In this document: piece after piece, positions 8,390 through 17,090 of the stretch
How the letters are laid out: each line of letters opens with the position of its first letter
Position numbering within the stretch: the stretch's first letter is position 1
From: SCRA01 sp035533275
GTDB taxonomy: Bacteria; Vulcanimicrobiota; Vulcanimicrobiia; Vulcanimicrobiales; SCRA01
NCBI GenBank assembly: GCA_035533275.1
Contig: DATLUD010000032.1
Coordinates: 1-64,000 of the forward strand
Reading direction: 5' to 3'
DNA: 64,000 nt
Translations under genes and position numbers: made by a program
The notes under the pieces: generated by a model
The model's database searches: none
What the model was told of the DNA's origin: nothing
What the model saw: only the letters and a program-made list of their open reading frames with translations

Positions 8390-10005
8390 GGCCGGGCCTC
8401 ACGGGCGGCGATGGGCTGCCACTGTCCGCGCGCATACCCCCAAGGCAAGGCTACCATGGACTGCGGCCCCCTCCCACCGGCGACGACGACATGGATGTCG
8501 CGCGGCGAGCGCGCCACGGGGAACTCCTCCAACGACGCCATGTACGATGGGCGGATGGGGCCGACGCCATGTCCCTCGAGGCGCGATCGCGGATTGCGCG
8601 CCCGCTGATAGACCGCCAGCGCGAGATCTTCGCGCGTCCAGCCGGCATGGTGGAAGATCTGCGCGTGCTCCGGATTGACCAAGAGCAGGAGGTCTCCGGG
8701 GACGTAGGCGTTGTTCGAGCCGATCGACGTGGCCGTGTCCGCGAGCGCCTCGCAGATTCCCTCCGGCGTGGTGGCAAGGTGCTCCAAGACGTTGCGCGGA
8801 GCTTCCATCTTGGCCACGAAGACGCCGGGGCCGCCGTCACCCAGCTCCGAGCCGAGCGACGACCACGGGCTCTCCTCGACGTTCTCCGCGAGACAGTACG
8901 TAAACTCGGCGGGCGAACCGAAGGCCGTGAGGTCCGCACCTCCCGGACGGGCGCCGAAGAGGCTGATGACCGAAAGCGTCACCGCTCGGCCCACGGTGGC
9001 ATTGGCGCGGTTGCCCGGACCCAGGCACCCGGCTCCCGATGCCAAGCCGTACGCGCCGGCGTTCGGACCGGAGAAGACGATCGCGTTTCCGGCCGGGTGG
9101 GTCGTGATCGCCGCCTGACTCAACCGATAGTCGCGGTGCGCCATCGCGCGCAGCGCCGCCAGCACCACCGGAAACGCGCGCGGCGGGCAAGCGGTCATCG
9201 CCGCGTTGGCCGCGACATCGCGCACGCGCAGCGAGCGGCGCGAGGTGGGGGCGGGACCGTAGATCACTTCGTCCGGATCGTCGGGAACTGCCGCGAGCAA
9301 CGCCTCCACGGCTCGGCGCGTGGGCGGCAACAACGGGAGGCCATCGCCGAGTCCCAGCGACTCCGCAACGTCTTGAAACTCCTCGAGCGCGTGCTCCGCC
9401 GCGAAACTCCAGCGCTCCCCGTCAACGGCGAGCGCGCGGCTTGCGGCGGCACGATCCGGCCGGCGTTGCTCGCTCGTGAGGCGGTCGCGAACCTCGCCGA
9501 GGACCGCTGCCATCAGGCCGCTGAGCTGCTCTTGCGTGTCCGTGCGGATCGTCTCGAGGACCACCGGCGTCAAGCCCGGCACGGCGGCATCGAAGATGGC
9601 CTGCAGGAGGCCGGCGCCCAAGGGCGTGGCCACGACGACCGTGGGGACGCCGCGCCGCTCGAGCGCGACCGCCAGGAGCCCCGTTTGCAGACTGACGCCG
9701 GCATCGGCCAGCGCCAGCACCGCCGCGTCCGGCGGCGCATCGCCGGCCAGGGCTTCCGCGAGCGCCTCCACCTCGTGGTCGACCAGGCGAAGCAGGTCTT
9801 GCGCATGCACGCGCCAGCGGGCGCCGGAGAGGCCGGCGCGAAGCTCGCCCGCGATGACGCCGTAGGAGCCGTACTGCGCGCCCAGCTTTCCGTTGTCGAC
9901 GAGCAGGATGGTGCGCCCCTCCAGCGCCGGCAGGCGCCTAGCGGGAGAGGCCGGCGCATCCAACGCCGCACCGCGGGGATCCAAGAGCTCCATCACCGTG
10001 CTCAT
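8386..10005 (-). CDS. UGSC-like domain (Sec lost) fused to DGLPIVPPT domain B
   Basis: A 539-residue two-domain protein. Residues 30 to about 175 match the UGSC proteins: LLVDNGK (34-40) corresponds to the LLDN.K motif, and LADAGVSLQTGLLAVALERRG lines up with GDUGSC...ELERRG. Here Sec is Ala102 and the motif Cys is Ser105, with no SECIS-like stem, so the redox pair is lost. Residues from about 205 form a DGLP domain (DGLPLLPPT at 221-229, Cys273 in MTAC, CLAEN, NPEHAQIFHHAGW). Start ATG 10005 overlaps the stop of the SucD-like gene (ATGA); the open frame extends further upstream but overlaps that gene. The same domain order occurs with Sec intact in 61423-63165. It may be a non-catalytic or structural paralogue. 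Confidence 0.82.
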   Translation of the reverse strand: MSTVMELLDPRGAALDAPASPARRLPALEGRTILLVDNGKLGAQYGSYGVIAGELRAGLSGARWRVHAQDLLRLVDHEVEALAEALAGDAPPDAAVLALADAGVSLQTGLLAVALERRGVPTVVVATPLGAGLLQAIFDAAVPGLTPVVLETIRTDTQEQLSGLMAAVLGEVRDRLTSEQRRPDRAAASRALAVDGERWSFAAEHALEEFQDVAESLGLGDGLPLLPPTRRAVEALLAAVPDDPDEVIYGPAPTSRRSLRVRDVAANAAMTACPPRAFPVVLAALRAMAHRDYRLSQAAITTHPAGNAIVFSGPNAGAYGLASGAGCLGPGNRANATVGRAVTLSVISLFGARPGGADLTAFGSPAEFTYCLAENVEESPWSSLGSELGDGGPGVFVAKMEAPRNVLEHLATTPEGICEALADTATSIGSNNAYVPGDLLLLVNPEHAQIFHHAGWTREDLALAVYQRARNPRSRLEGHGVGPIRPSYMASLEEFPVARSPRDIHVVVAGGRGPQSMVALPWGYARGQWQPIAAREARP

Positions 10006-10892
10006 CGCAGCCCTCCACTCGAGACGAGTCGGCGCCCGGCTTCCCGCGCAACCTCGCGCGGCGAGTCGGCGACCACGACGCCGGCGGCGCGTAGGCGGGC
10101 GACCTTTCCCGCGTACGTGCCGACATTGCCGCTGACGATCGCGCCGGCATGCCCCATCCGCCGGCCCGGAGGCGCCGCTCTTCCGGCGATGCATGCGAAG
10201 ACCGGGACGTCCAGCGGTTGAGCCGCCAGCGCGTCGGCAGCCTCTTCCTCGTCGACGCCGCCGATCTCGCCGACGAGGACGACGCCGCGAACCGACGGCT
10301 CGTCACGGAGCGCCACGAGGACGTCCTTAAACGTGGTGCCCTTGACGGGATCGCCGCCGATACCGATCCAGTAGCGAACCCCGATGCCGGCCTGAGCGAG
10401 CGCGCGAGCCACCTCGTAGGAGAGCGTGCCGCTGCGCGAGACGAGCACGACGTCTCCCGGCATCGTCGCCTCGTGCGGCAGAAAGCCGAGCTTGACGCCG
10501 GGGAACAACAGGCCCGGCGTGTTCGGCCCGATCAGCCGGCTGTCCGAGCGCGCGAGACGTTCCCGCACGAAGAGCATGTCACGCACCGGGACGCCCTCCG
10601 TCACCGCGACGATCAGCTCCACCCCCTGATCGATCGCCTCCATCACGCCTTCCGCAAGATCCCGCGGCGGCAGGAAGATCACGCTGGCGGTGGCTCCTGT
10701 CGCCTCGCGCGCGGCACGAACCGAGGGATAGATCGGCACGCCGTCGACCTCGGCCACGTCGCGCCGGCTGACGCCCGCGACGACCGGCGTGCCAAACGCC
10801 TTCATCAGCGCCATGTGGCGCCTGCCTTGGAATCCGGTGGCGCCGTGGATCACGACGCGGAGCGGCTCGGGAATCCAGCTTATGATCGACAT
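10002..10892 (-). CDS. succinyl-CoA synthetase alpha-like (SucD-like) CoA ligase subunit
   Basis: A 296-residue acid-CoA ligase alpha subunit. It has the N-terminal CoA-binding Rossmann motif GATGFQGRRHMALMKAFG, the segment LVSRSGTLSYEVA, and the phosphohistidine loop MGHAGAIVSG that carries the transiently phosphorylated His. With the SucC-like partner at 10880-12019 it should catalyse reversible ATP- or GTP-dependent formation of an acyl-CoA from a carboxylic acid. Family members act on succinate, malate and related acids, so the substrate is not determined. It starts 13 bp inside the partner gene. In this operon it may activate the substrate or conserve energy from a CoA thioester product. 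Confidence 0.9.
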   Translation of the reverse strand: MSIISWIPEPLRVVIHGATGFQGRRHMALMKAFGTPVVAGVSRRDVAEVDGVPIYPSVRAAREATGATASVIFLPPRDLAEGVMEAIDQGVELIVAVTEGVPVRDMLFVRERLARSDSRLIGPNTPGLLFPGVKLGFLPHEATMPGDVVLVSRSGTLSYEVARALAQAGIGVRYWIGIGGDPVKGTTFKDVLVALRDEPSVRGVVLVGEIGGVDEEEAADALAAQPLDVPVFACIAGRAAPPGRRMGHAGAIVSGNVGTYAGKVARLRAAGVVVADSPREVAREAGRRLVSSGGLR

Positions 10893-12019
10893 GCCTCTAC
10901 CGTCACACGAACGGCCTCATCGAGATCTTCCAAGATGTGAATGGGGAGCCGCGCCTCACGCAGCACCTCTCGAGCCTGTTCTCCTCCTCTCCCAACCAGC
11001 CGCACGGTGACCGCGACGCGTGCGCAGAGCTTGGGCAAGACATCCGCGACCAACAGCTGGGCAACCTCGGCCGTATCCGTGACCCCGCCGAAGACGTTGA
11101 TGAATACCGCGCGCACGCGCGGGGCCACGAGCAGGCGATCGACGACGGCAAGGAGCCGCGTGGCGTCGCCCTTGAGGCCGCCGGTCCGGATATCGGCAAA
11201 GTTGAGCACGCGCGCGCCGCGTCGAGCGAGCTCGTCGATGATGAGCATCGTGGCGCCGGCACCCGTCGTCAGCAAGCCGACTTCGCCCTCAGGGTCGATC
11301 ACCGCGTAATCGAAGCCGTAGCGCAGGCGGACGTCCAGAGACTCGTCGACGAGCGCGAGGCGCTCGCTCTCTGGCGACCATTCCGGGTGGCGGAACTCGG
11401 CGTTGTCGTCGACGATCAGATGGACGTCGCCCGCGACGCAGGAGCCGTCCTCGGTGAGGAAGAGCGGGTTGAGCTCGAGCAGCGTCGCATCCTGCGCGCA
11501 GTAGAGCTCCGCGAGCCGCTGGGCCACGCCGATGAGCGGCTCCGGGGAGACGCCCGCAACCGAGCAAGCCTCGCGCACCTGATAGCCGTAGAGCGGGTAG
11601 AGCGGGCTCCAGGCGACGCGGCCGACGCGCGCCCCGCCTTCGACTTCGGAGCCGCCCGTCGCGGAGACGACGAGCACCGGCCGCCGCTCCAGCGGATCGA
11701 AGACCAAGCCCAGGAAAAGCTCGCTCCGCGCGGCGACGTGCTCCTCGACGAGAAAGCCGAGCGGCGAGATGCCGCCGACGCCGGCGCGCTCCATCTCGTC
11801 GAGCGCGCAGTCGATCTCCGCCGCTCCGGAGGCGCGCCTGATCCCGCCGTTGGCCAGCCTCTTGGTCATCGGGACCTGCGCCTTGACCCAGACGGTGCCT
11901 TCACAGAAGGCCGCGGGAAGCGCATCGGAGCGCTGGCCGCGTTCCAAGAAGGCCCCGTGGGGAACCGCGATGCCCGCTCGTTCCAACAGCCCTTTGGCCG
12001 TTGCCTCCAGCATCTGCAT
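10880..12019 (-). CDS. succinyl-CoA synthetase beta-like (SucC-like) CoA ligase subunit
   Basis: A 379-residue ATP-grasp subunit partnering the SucD-like protein. The ATP-grasp part includes VWVKAQVPMTKRLANGG, LELNPLFLTEDG and VHLIVDDNAEF. The C-terminal CoA-ligase domain includes GLLTTGAGATMLIIDEL, FADIRTGGLKGDA and INVFGGVTDTAEVA. The start at 12019 overlaps the acyl-CoA dehydrogenase stop (ATGA); upstream sequence in this frame is a shadow of that gene. It is somewhat divergent from housekeeping SucC, which fits a pathway-specific ligase such as a malate- or hydroxyacid-CoA ligase, but the specificity cannot be read. Confidence 0.88.
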   Translation of the reverse strand: MQMLEATAKGLLERAGIAVPHGAFLERGQRSDALPAAFCEGTVWVKAQVPMTKRLANGGIRRASGAAEIDCALDEMERAGVGGISPLGFLVEEHVAARSELFLGLVFDPLERRPVLVVSATGGSEVEGGARVGRVAWSPLYPLYGYQVREACSVAGVSPEPLIGVAQRLAELYCAQDATLLELNPLFLTEDGSCVAGDVHLIVDDNAEFRHPEWSPESERLALVDESLDVRLRYGFDYAVIDPEGEVGLLTTGAGATMLIIDELARRGARVLNFADIRTGGLKGDATRLLAVVDRLLVAPRVRAVFINVFGGVTDTAEVAQLLVADVLPKLCARVAVTVRLVGRGGEQAREVLREARLPIHILEDLDEAVRVTVEACRS

Positions 12020-13149
12020 CAGGTTCGCAGAAGCTCCCGCGCGATGATGTTGCGTTGGATCTGCGTGGTGCCGCCGCCGATGGCGCCGAAACGCGCCCCC
12101 CGCATGGCCCGCTCGACGTAGCTTCCTCGGATGAAGCCCATGGCACCGTGCAGCTGGACGGCTTGGTTGGTAACCCGGATCGCCATCTCGTTGGCGAACG
12201 TCTTGGCCAGCGCGGCCTGACGGATGTCGGGCAAGCCGTTTTTGGCGGCCCCGGCCGCGCGATAGATGAGCAAGCGCGCGGCTTCGAGGTCGATCGCCAT
12301 GTCGGCGAGCATCCACTGCACGCCTTGGAAGTCGGCGATCGACTTGCCGAACTGCCGCCGGCTCTTCGCATACGCGATCGACTCTTCAAAGGCTCCCTGC
12401 GCCAACCCCAGGCAGATGGCGGAGTTCAAGCAGCGCTGGCCGTTGAAGGCGTGCATCAAGGTTCGAAAACCGTCCTTGCCCACCAAGAGATTGTCCTTGG
12501 GCACGACGCACTCGTCGAAGAACAGCTGACCCAACTTCTCTCCGCCCAGCGTTGAATCGAGGCGCCCCACGCTGAAGCCCGGCATGCCGCGCTCCACGGC
12601 CAGCGCCCCGACGCCCTTACTCCCCTCGATGCCGTCGAAACGCGCAAACACGATGAAGAGGTCGGCGACGTCGGCGCGGCTGATGTAGATCTTTCCGCCG
12701 TTCAAGACGTAGCCGCCGTCGACCGTACGCGCGCTGGTGCTGACGGCCCCGGCGTCGGACCCGGCCTCCGGCTCGCTGATGCAGATCGCGAGGATCTTCT
12801 CGCCACGCACGACGCCCGGAAGGTAGCGGTCCTTGACGGTCGGCGAGGCAAGGCGGAGCAGGATCTGGCTCTGAACGCCGATCTCTCCCAAGACCGCCAT
12901 GGCCGTGATATAGCACCCCTGAGCCAGCTGCTCGAGCACGAGAACGGCGTCGAAGAGGCTGCCTCCGGTTCCCCCGTATTCCTCCGGAATGGTGACCCCC
13001 AACAGGCCCAGCTCCGCGAGGCGGCGCATGTTCTCCCAGGGGAACTCGCCCGACGCCTCGAGCGCCTCGGCTGTCTTGCGAAACTCCTGACTCACTTTGC
13101 GCGCCAGACCTTGGAGCTCGCGCTGCTCCGCCGTGAGCTCAAAGTCCAT
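12019..13149 (-). CDS. acyl-CoA dehydrogenase
   Basis: A 376-residue FAD enzyme that introduces a double bond into an acyl-CoA. Family blocks are visible: LGVTIPEEYGGTGGS, CISEPEAGSDAGAVSTSA, YVLNGGKIYISRADVADLFIVFA and RRQFGKSIADFQGVQWMLADM. The C-terminal block is QLHGAMGFIRGSYVERAMRGARF...GGGTTQIQRNIIARELL, where the catalytic carboxylate region lies. It begins inside the 3-prime end of the MaoC-like gene (11 bp overlap) and is coupled to the SucC-like gene by ATGA. Electrons would pass to ETF, which is not encoded here. Confidence 0.95.
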   Translation of the reverse strand: MDFELTAEQRELQGLARKVSQEFRKTAEALEASGEFPWENMRRLAELGLLGVTIPEEYGGTGGSLFDAVLVLEQLAQGCYITAMAVLGEIGVQSQILLRLASPTVKDRYLPGVVRGEKILAICISEPEAGSDAGAVSTSARTVDGGYVLNGGKIYISRADVADLFIVFARFDGIEGSKGVGALAVERGMPGFSVGRLDSTLGGEKLGQLFFDECVVPKDNLLVGKDGFRTLMHAFNGQRCLNSAICLGLAQGAFEESIAYAKSRRQFGKSIADFQGVQWMLADMAIDLEAARLLIYRAAGAAKNGLPDIRQAALAKTFANEMAIRVTNQAVQLHGAMGFIRGSYVERAMRGARFGAIGGGTTQIQRNIIARELLRT

Positions 13150-14317
13150 GCGATCCCTCCTCGCTGGGCGTCACCGGCCGCGACTCGCTCCGATCCCGCG
13201 AGGGAAGGCGCACGCGCGCGGTGCCCTTGGCGGTGACCTCACCGCGTTGGTTCTGCGCCCACACGTCCAGGTCGACGCTCCCGGCCTGCTCGGCATGCAC
13301 CGCGGTGACGCGCCCATGACACGTCGTGAGGTCTCCGATCAGGTTGTGCCGGCGTACCTCGACGTGCAGGCGCTCCAGGAATCCCGCGTCGCCGATCCAG
13401 TTGGTCAGGAGCGTGGCGATCCACGAGATCCGCTCCGGGCCGTAGTCGTATGCGGCCGGCACGCCGACTTTCCGAGCAAACTCGTTGTCCCAGTGCACGC
13501 GCTCCGGAGGCTCCGGAACGCCGTACTCATTGGGGATGCCAGCACCCGGATGGCGCAGGTAGTAGTCCATCGCTTGACCGTGGGCCTTGATGAAGAGTCC
13601 GCCCCAGCCTTGCTCGAACGCCACGGCCGTGGTCACGGTATACGGGCCGCGAACGATCGTCGGGAGATCGAGATCGACGGTGACGTCCTCGACGTACCGC
13701 GGGTCGCCGCCGCGCGTCCCCTGCGTCTGCTCGTCCTGGTAGCGCCGCGCGATCGCCACGATCTCGTCGTGATCGTACGTGGCGATGCTCACCTCGCGGT
13801 ACTTGCCCCGCTCGGCGGCCGCCTTGCGCTCCGTGCGAAAGCCCCACGACCGCGCAACGGCAACCGGCTCGCCGCCACCGGTCAGAAACGTGATCTCCGA
13901 GATTTGCTGGAAGGCGCGACCCGCGAAGTTGCTCGGCCGCTCGATCAAGTCCGTGAAGCGCACTGAGGCGCGGATCCGCTCCCCCCAGGCGAGCGGGCGG
14001 AGCCACCGCCAGTTGCTGCCCGCGAACATCGAGTGAATCCCGGGAAGGCCGCCGCGGTAGCCGATCGCCAGGCGATCGAAGGCGTAGAGAATCGTGGGCG
14101 GCGCCAGCGGCCTGCCCCAGGGACTGCTTCGTCCGCGCTCCTCCTCGATCCAGAGCGGATTGGCATCTCCCACGCCGTCGACCCAGTGACGTATGCCGTC
14201 GCGCGAGGTCTCCGTGAGGTAGGGCGCGTGCGAGCTCGTCATGATCTTTCCGAGCTTGCCGCGAAGTGCCTCGAGGGCGGCATCGGTAATCATGCCTTGC
14301 GGAGCGCTTGTGGTCAC
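13139..14317 (-). CDS. MaoC-like (FAS1-type) dehydratase
   Basis: A 392-residue double hot-dog protein, likely a hydroxyacyl-CoA dehydratase or enoyl hydratase. Characteristic segments are ETSRDGIRHWVDGVGDANPLW near residue 40, LAPPTILYAFDRL, RGPYTVTTAVAFEQGW, VHWDNEFARKVGVPAAYDYGPERISW and the C-terminal half-site. A paralogue lies at 42145-43260 in another module. The start is a GTG at 14317 with GGAGGA upstream; an ATG eight codons later is the alternative. It lies 21 bp after DGLP gene C and overlaps the acyl-CoA dehydrogenase by 11 bp. Confidence 0.88.
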   Translation of the reverse strand: MTTSAPQGMITDAALEALRGKLGKIMTSSHAPYLTETSRDGIRHWVDGVGDANPLWIEEERGRSSPWGRPLAPPTILYAFDRLAIGYRGGLPGIHSMFAGSNWRWLRPLAWGERIRASVRFTDLIERPSNFAGRAFQQISEITFLTGGGEPVAVARSWGFRTERKAAAERGKYREVSIATYDHDEIVAIARRYQDEQTQGTRGGDPRYVEDVTVDLDLPTIVRGPYTVTTAVAFEQGWGGLFIKAHGQAMDYYLRHPGAGIPNEYGVPEPPERVHWDNEFARKVGVPAAYDYGPERISWIATLLTNWIGDAGFLERLHVEVRRHNLIGDLTTCHGRVTAVHAEQAGSVDLDVWAQNQRGEVTAKGTARVRLPSRDRSESRPVTPSEEGSHGL

Positions 14318-14338
14318 CTCGTGATGTCCTCCATGGCC

Positions 14339-15367
14339 TCAGCGGCCGACGATGCGTCGCGTGATGGCTCGCGTGGCGCCAAAGCTCGGCATGAATAGGG
14401 CGTGAATGCCCGTCCCCCCGACAACTAGGAGCTGAACGTCCTCCGGACCGTCGGTGATCGGCAAACGCGAGAAGTCGGCCCAGAGCGGCCGCCGCTCGCG
14501 CAGCAGCTTCTCGAGACGCGGGGGAAGGGCCAGCGCGTCGATGCGCGCGTGCTCGTAGAGAAAGTGCCCCGTGCTCTCGGGGTCGAAGCCCGTCTGCTGA
14601 AGGAGCTCGGCGTGCTCCGGGCTGATCACCAGCAGCGCCTCGCCGCCGTGCGTCATGTTGTTCGTGCCGACGGCGGCCATCGCGCGCGCCAGGACGGTGA
14701 GCAGCTCGGTCCCGTTCTCCGCCGTGAGGTCGATGATGTTGTGTTCCGCTTGGATGCCGAAGACGGAGACGGCGTCGTCTTCCGCGGCGAGCCCGCGTCG
14801 CACGTGGAACGGGGCCCAAGGGCTGTCCTCTTCGTTCTCGGCGACGCAAAACGTGTACTTCGCCGCCTGCCCTTGCGTTGCACGGTCGGTCTCTCCGGGA
14901 ATGGCCCCGCCGATGTTCATGAGCACGAAGCGAACAGCGCGGCCGATCACGGCGTTGGCATAGGTCCCCGGCCCGAAGGCGCCCGCTTTCGCATTGATGC
15001 CAAGGCGACGGGCGATCGGACCGTGGACGACCAGCAGAGGCGCCACCGGATTCGTCGTCGCCTGAATCCCGTAGAGATTGAAGTCCGGCTCGAGCATGGC
15101 TTCCACCGCGGCGAGCAGGACGGGGAAGTGCTCCGGCACGCAACCCGCCAACACGGCATTGATCGCTACGTAGCGGGGCGTGACTTGCCCCCACGTCGGC
15201 GGCATCCACCCGATGGTCTCGTCGGCCGCGCGCGGCGACTGCGCCAGCATGGCGATCACGCGCTCGGCCGTGGCGGGGACGACGGGCAGGCCGTCGCCCA
15301 TGTGCCGTTCGGCCAGCTCCCGCGCCAGCGCCACGGGGTCGTCCGGGAGAATCAGCGTGTCAGTCAC
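14339..15367 (-). CDS. DGLPIVPPT-family protein C (UGSC partner)
   Basis: A 342-residue member of the DGLP family. It has GDGLPVVPAT (24-33), AINAVLAGCVPEHFPV with invariant Cys76, FNLYGIQATTNPVAPLLVV, YANAVIGRAVRF, FCVAENEEDSPW, SPEHAELLQQTGF, and VVGGTGIHALFMPSFG near the end. There is no signal peptide. Its start lies 8 bp inside the 3-prime end of selenoprotein 2 (15360-15887), so the two are translationally coupled. That is the tightest UGSC-DGLP pairing without fusion in this window. The function is unknown; a complex with the selenoprotein is the simplest reading. Confidence 0.86.
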   Translation of the reverse strand: MTDTLILPDDPVALARELAERHMGDGLPVVPATAERVIAMLAQSPRAADETIGWMPPTWGQVTPRYVAINAVLAGCVPEHFPVLLAAVEAMLEPDFNLYGIQATTNPVAPLLVVHGPIARRLGINAKAGAFGPGTYANAVIGRAVRFVLMNIGGAIPGETDRATQGQAAKYTFCVAENEEDSPWAPFHVRRGLAAEDDAVSVFGIQAEHNIIDLTAENGTELLTVLARAMAAVGTNNMTHGGEALLVISPEHAELLQQTGFDPESTGHFLYEHARIDALALPPRLEKLLRERRPLWADFSRLPITDGPEDVQLLVVGGTGIHALFMPSFGATRAITRRIVGR

Positions 15368-15887
15368 CAGCCGGACCCTCCGTCAACGCGGCGATCACCT
15401 CGTCGGCAAGCGCCGCTCCGCGCGCCTCGAGATCGGCGGCCGGCAGTTGCGCGACCGGGTGGTCGACCACCAAGAGCCGCAACGACGGTAAGCCCAAGCG
15501 TTCGGCTTCCAGACGCGCCATGGCCTCAAAGGGCCTGGAGACGACTACGACGCACGGCGTGCCCGCTCGCTCCAGCTCGACGGCGTCGTGGACACTCCAC
15601 GACGAGCAGGACCCTCAATCACCGACGGCCACCACCGCGGCGCGCCATCGCCCCATCAGCGCGTGGAGAAACGGGGCACCGGATGCCGCGTGGCGCTTGT
15701 TGCGGCGCTCCGTCTCGACTCCGTCGAAGCGCGCCGCAAGCTCCTTGCGAATGCCCTCGAGAATCTCCACGCCGCCGGGCTTGCCATTGTAGAGCAAGCC
15801 GACGAGATGCCCCCGCATGCCCGGTATGCGCGGAGCCGGCTCGATGGCACTCGTGCGCCGGGGGGAAACCGGATTCAAGATCTCCAT
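15360..15887 (-). CDS. UGSC-motif selenoprotein 2 (in-frame UGA = Sec91)
   Basis: A 175-residue protein read through a UGA at 15615-15617: VVAVGD-U-GSCSSWSVHDAVELE, with Sec91 and Cys94. The frame stays open after the UGA to TGA at 15360, where it overlaps DGLP gene C by 8 bp. That overlap would make no sense if translation stopped at the UGA. The N-terminal half has VGLLYNGKPGG, matching the LLDN.K motif of the family. The second half, CVVVVSRPFEAMARL...LPSLRLLVVDHPVAQL, resembles selenoprotein 1. The candidate SECIS is at 15584-15604. The gene follows CoA transferase 15894-17090 by 6 bp. Confidence 0.92.
15584..15604 (-). promoter_or_regulatory. candidate SECIS hairpin of selenoprotein 2
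   Basis: The mRNA stem CGUCGUGGA / UCCACGACG has 9 perfect pairs around a GUG loop, beginning 10 nt after the UGA (15615-15617). It has the same position and form as in selenoproteins 1, 3 and 4. Confidence 0.88.
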
Positions 15888-15893
15888 GCCGCT

Positions 15894-17090
15894 TCAGGCT
15901 CCTTCCATAATGCCTCGAACGCCCAAGCGCTCGATGTCCGCGACGTCATAGCCAAGCTCACGCAACACCTCGACGGTATGCTCGCCGAGCAATGGGGCCG
16001 GCCGGCTTGGCTCAGGGGGTGTCGCGTGTAGATGAAAGGGGTTGCCGACCAGCGTCATCGGCCCCAGAGAGGGATGCGTCGCATCGACGATCATGCCGTT
16101 GAGCCGCACCTGCGGGTTGGCCACGACCTCGCGCGTGGTGTTCACGGCGGACGCGGGCACGCCGCGCTCCTCCAGAAGCGCAAGCCATGCGGACGACGGC
16201 CTGGCGCCGAAGATCTCGCTCAGGATGGGGACGAGGTCCGCGCGATGTTGGACGCGATCGGCGTTCGTGAGAAAGCGCGGATCGTCGGTAAGGTCGGGTC
16301 GCCCAATCACGTCGCAGAGTCCGCGCCAAAAGCCTTCGGTCAGACAGCCGACGACGATGTAGGAGTCGCGCGTCTGGAAGACCTGGTAGGGGACGATCTG
16401 CGGATGGCTGCCGCCCTGGGGACCCATCGGCTCGCCCGTCATCGCAAAGCCCGTGAGGAAGTTGGCCAGCATCGAGACCTGGCCGTCCAGCAGGTTGACG
16501 TCGACGCGCTGACCGATCCCTTGCGTCTGCCGCACGTACAGGCCCAGCAGAACCGCGCCGAAGGCCATGTACGCCCCCACGAAGTCGGCAACCGGGGCTC
16601 CGACCTTCACGGGTGGACGCCCCTGCTCGCCGGTGAGCCCCATGACGCCGCCCACGGCCTGCACGATGATGTCCATGGCCGGCTTGGAAGCCAACGGTCC
16701 TTCTTCACCGAACGCCGTGATCGAGAGATAGACCAGCTTCGGGTACCGCTCCGCCAAGCGCTCGTAGCCGAGACCAAGCCGCTCCATGACGCCCGGACGG
16801 AAGTTGGCGATCAGCACGTCGGCGCCGTCAAGGAGGCGCGCCACCACCTCCGCGCCCTCCGGCGTATGCAGATCGAGCTCGATCGAACGCTTGCTGCGAT
16901 TGAGGCCGATGAAGTAGGAGCTCATGCCCTCGCCGAAGACGCGATCCAACCTGCGCGATCCGTCTCCGGTGCCGGGGCGCTCGATCTTGATGACGTCGGC
17001 CCCCAGATCGCCAAGCAGCGTCGTCAGCCAGGGACCCACGACGAATTGGGTCAGGTCGATGACGCGAACTCCCGCCAACGGCAGGCTCAC
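15894..17090 (-). CDS. CaiB/BaiF (class III) CoA transferase
   Basis: A 398-residue family III CoA transferase that moves CoA between a thioester and a free carboxylic acid through an aspartyl-CoA intermediate. The N-terminus has PLAGVRVIDLTQFVVGPW...LGADVIKIERPGTGD. The expected catalytic Asp is at residue 169 in GAPVADFVGAY, the same number as Asp169 of formyl-CoA transferase. The C-terminus ends with LLGEHTVEVLRELGY. The start is a GTG overlapping the stop of the preceding CoA transferase (GTGA); the longer open frame upstream is a shadow of that gene. With its neighbour it may form a two-subunit enzyme or act on a second acid. Confidence 0.92.
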   Translation of the reverse strand: MSLPLAGVRVIDLTQFVVGPWLTTLLGDLGADVIKIERPGTGDGSRRLDRVFGEGMSSYFIGLNRSKRSIELDLHTPEGAEVVARLLDGADVLIANFRPGVMERLGLGYERLAERYPKLVYLSITAFGEEGPLASKPAMDIIVQAVGGVMGLTGEQGRPPVKVGAPVADFVGAYMAFGAVLLGLYVRQTQGIGQRVDVNLLDGQVSMLANFLTGFAMTGEPMGPQGGSHPQIVPYQVFQTRDSYIVVGCLTEGFWRGLCDVIGRPDLTDDPRFLTNADRVQHRADLVPILSEIFGARPSSAWLALLEERGVPASAVNTTREVVANPQVRLNGMIVDATHPSLGPMTLVGNPFHLHATPPEPSRPAPLLGEHTVEVLRELGYDVADIERLGVRGIMEGA

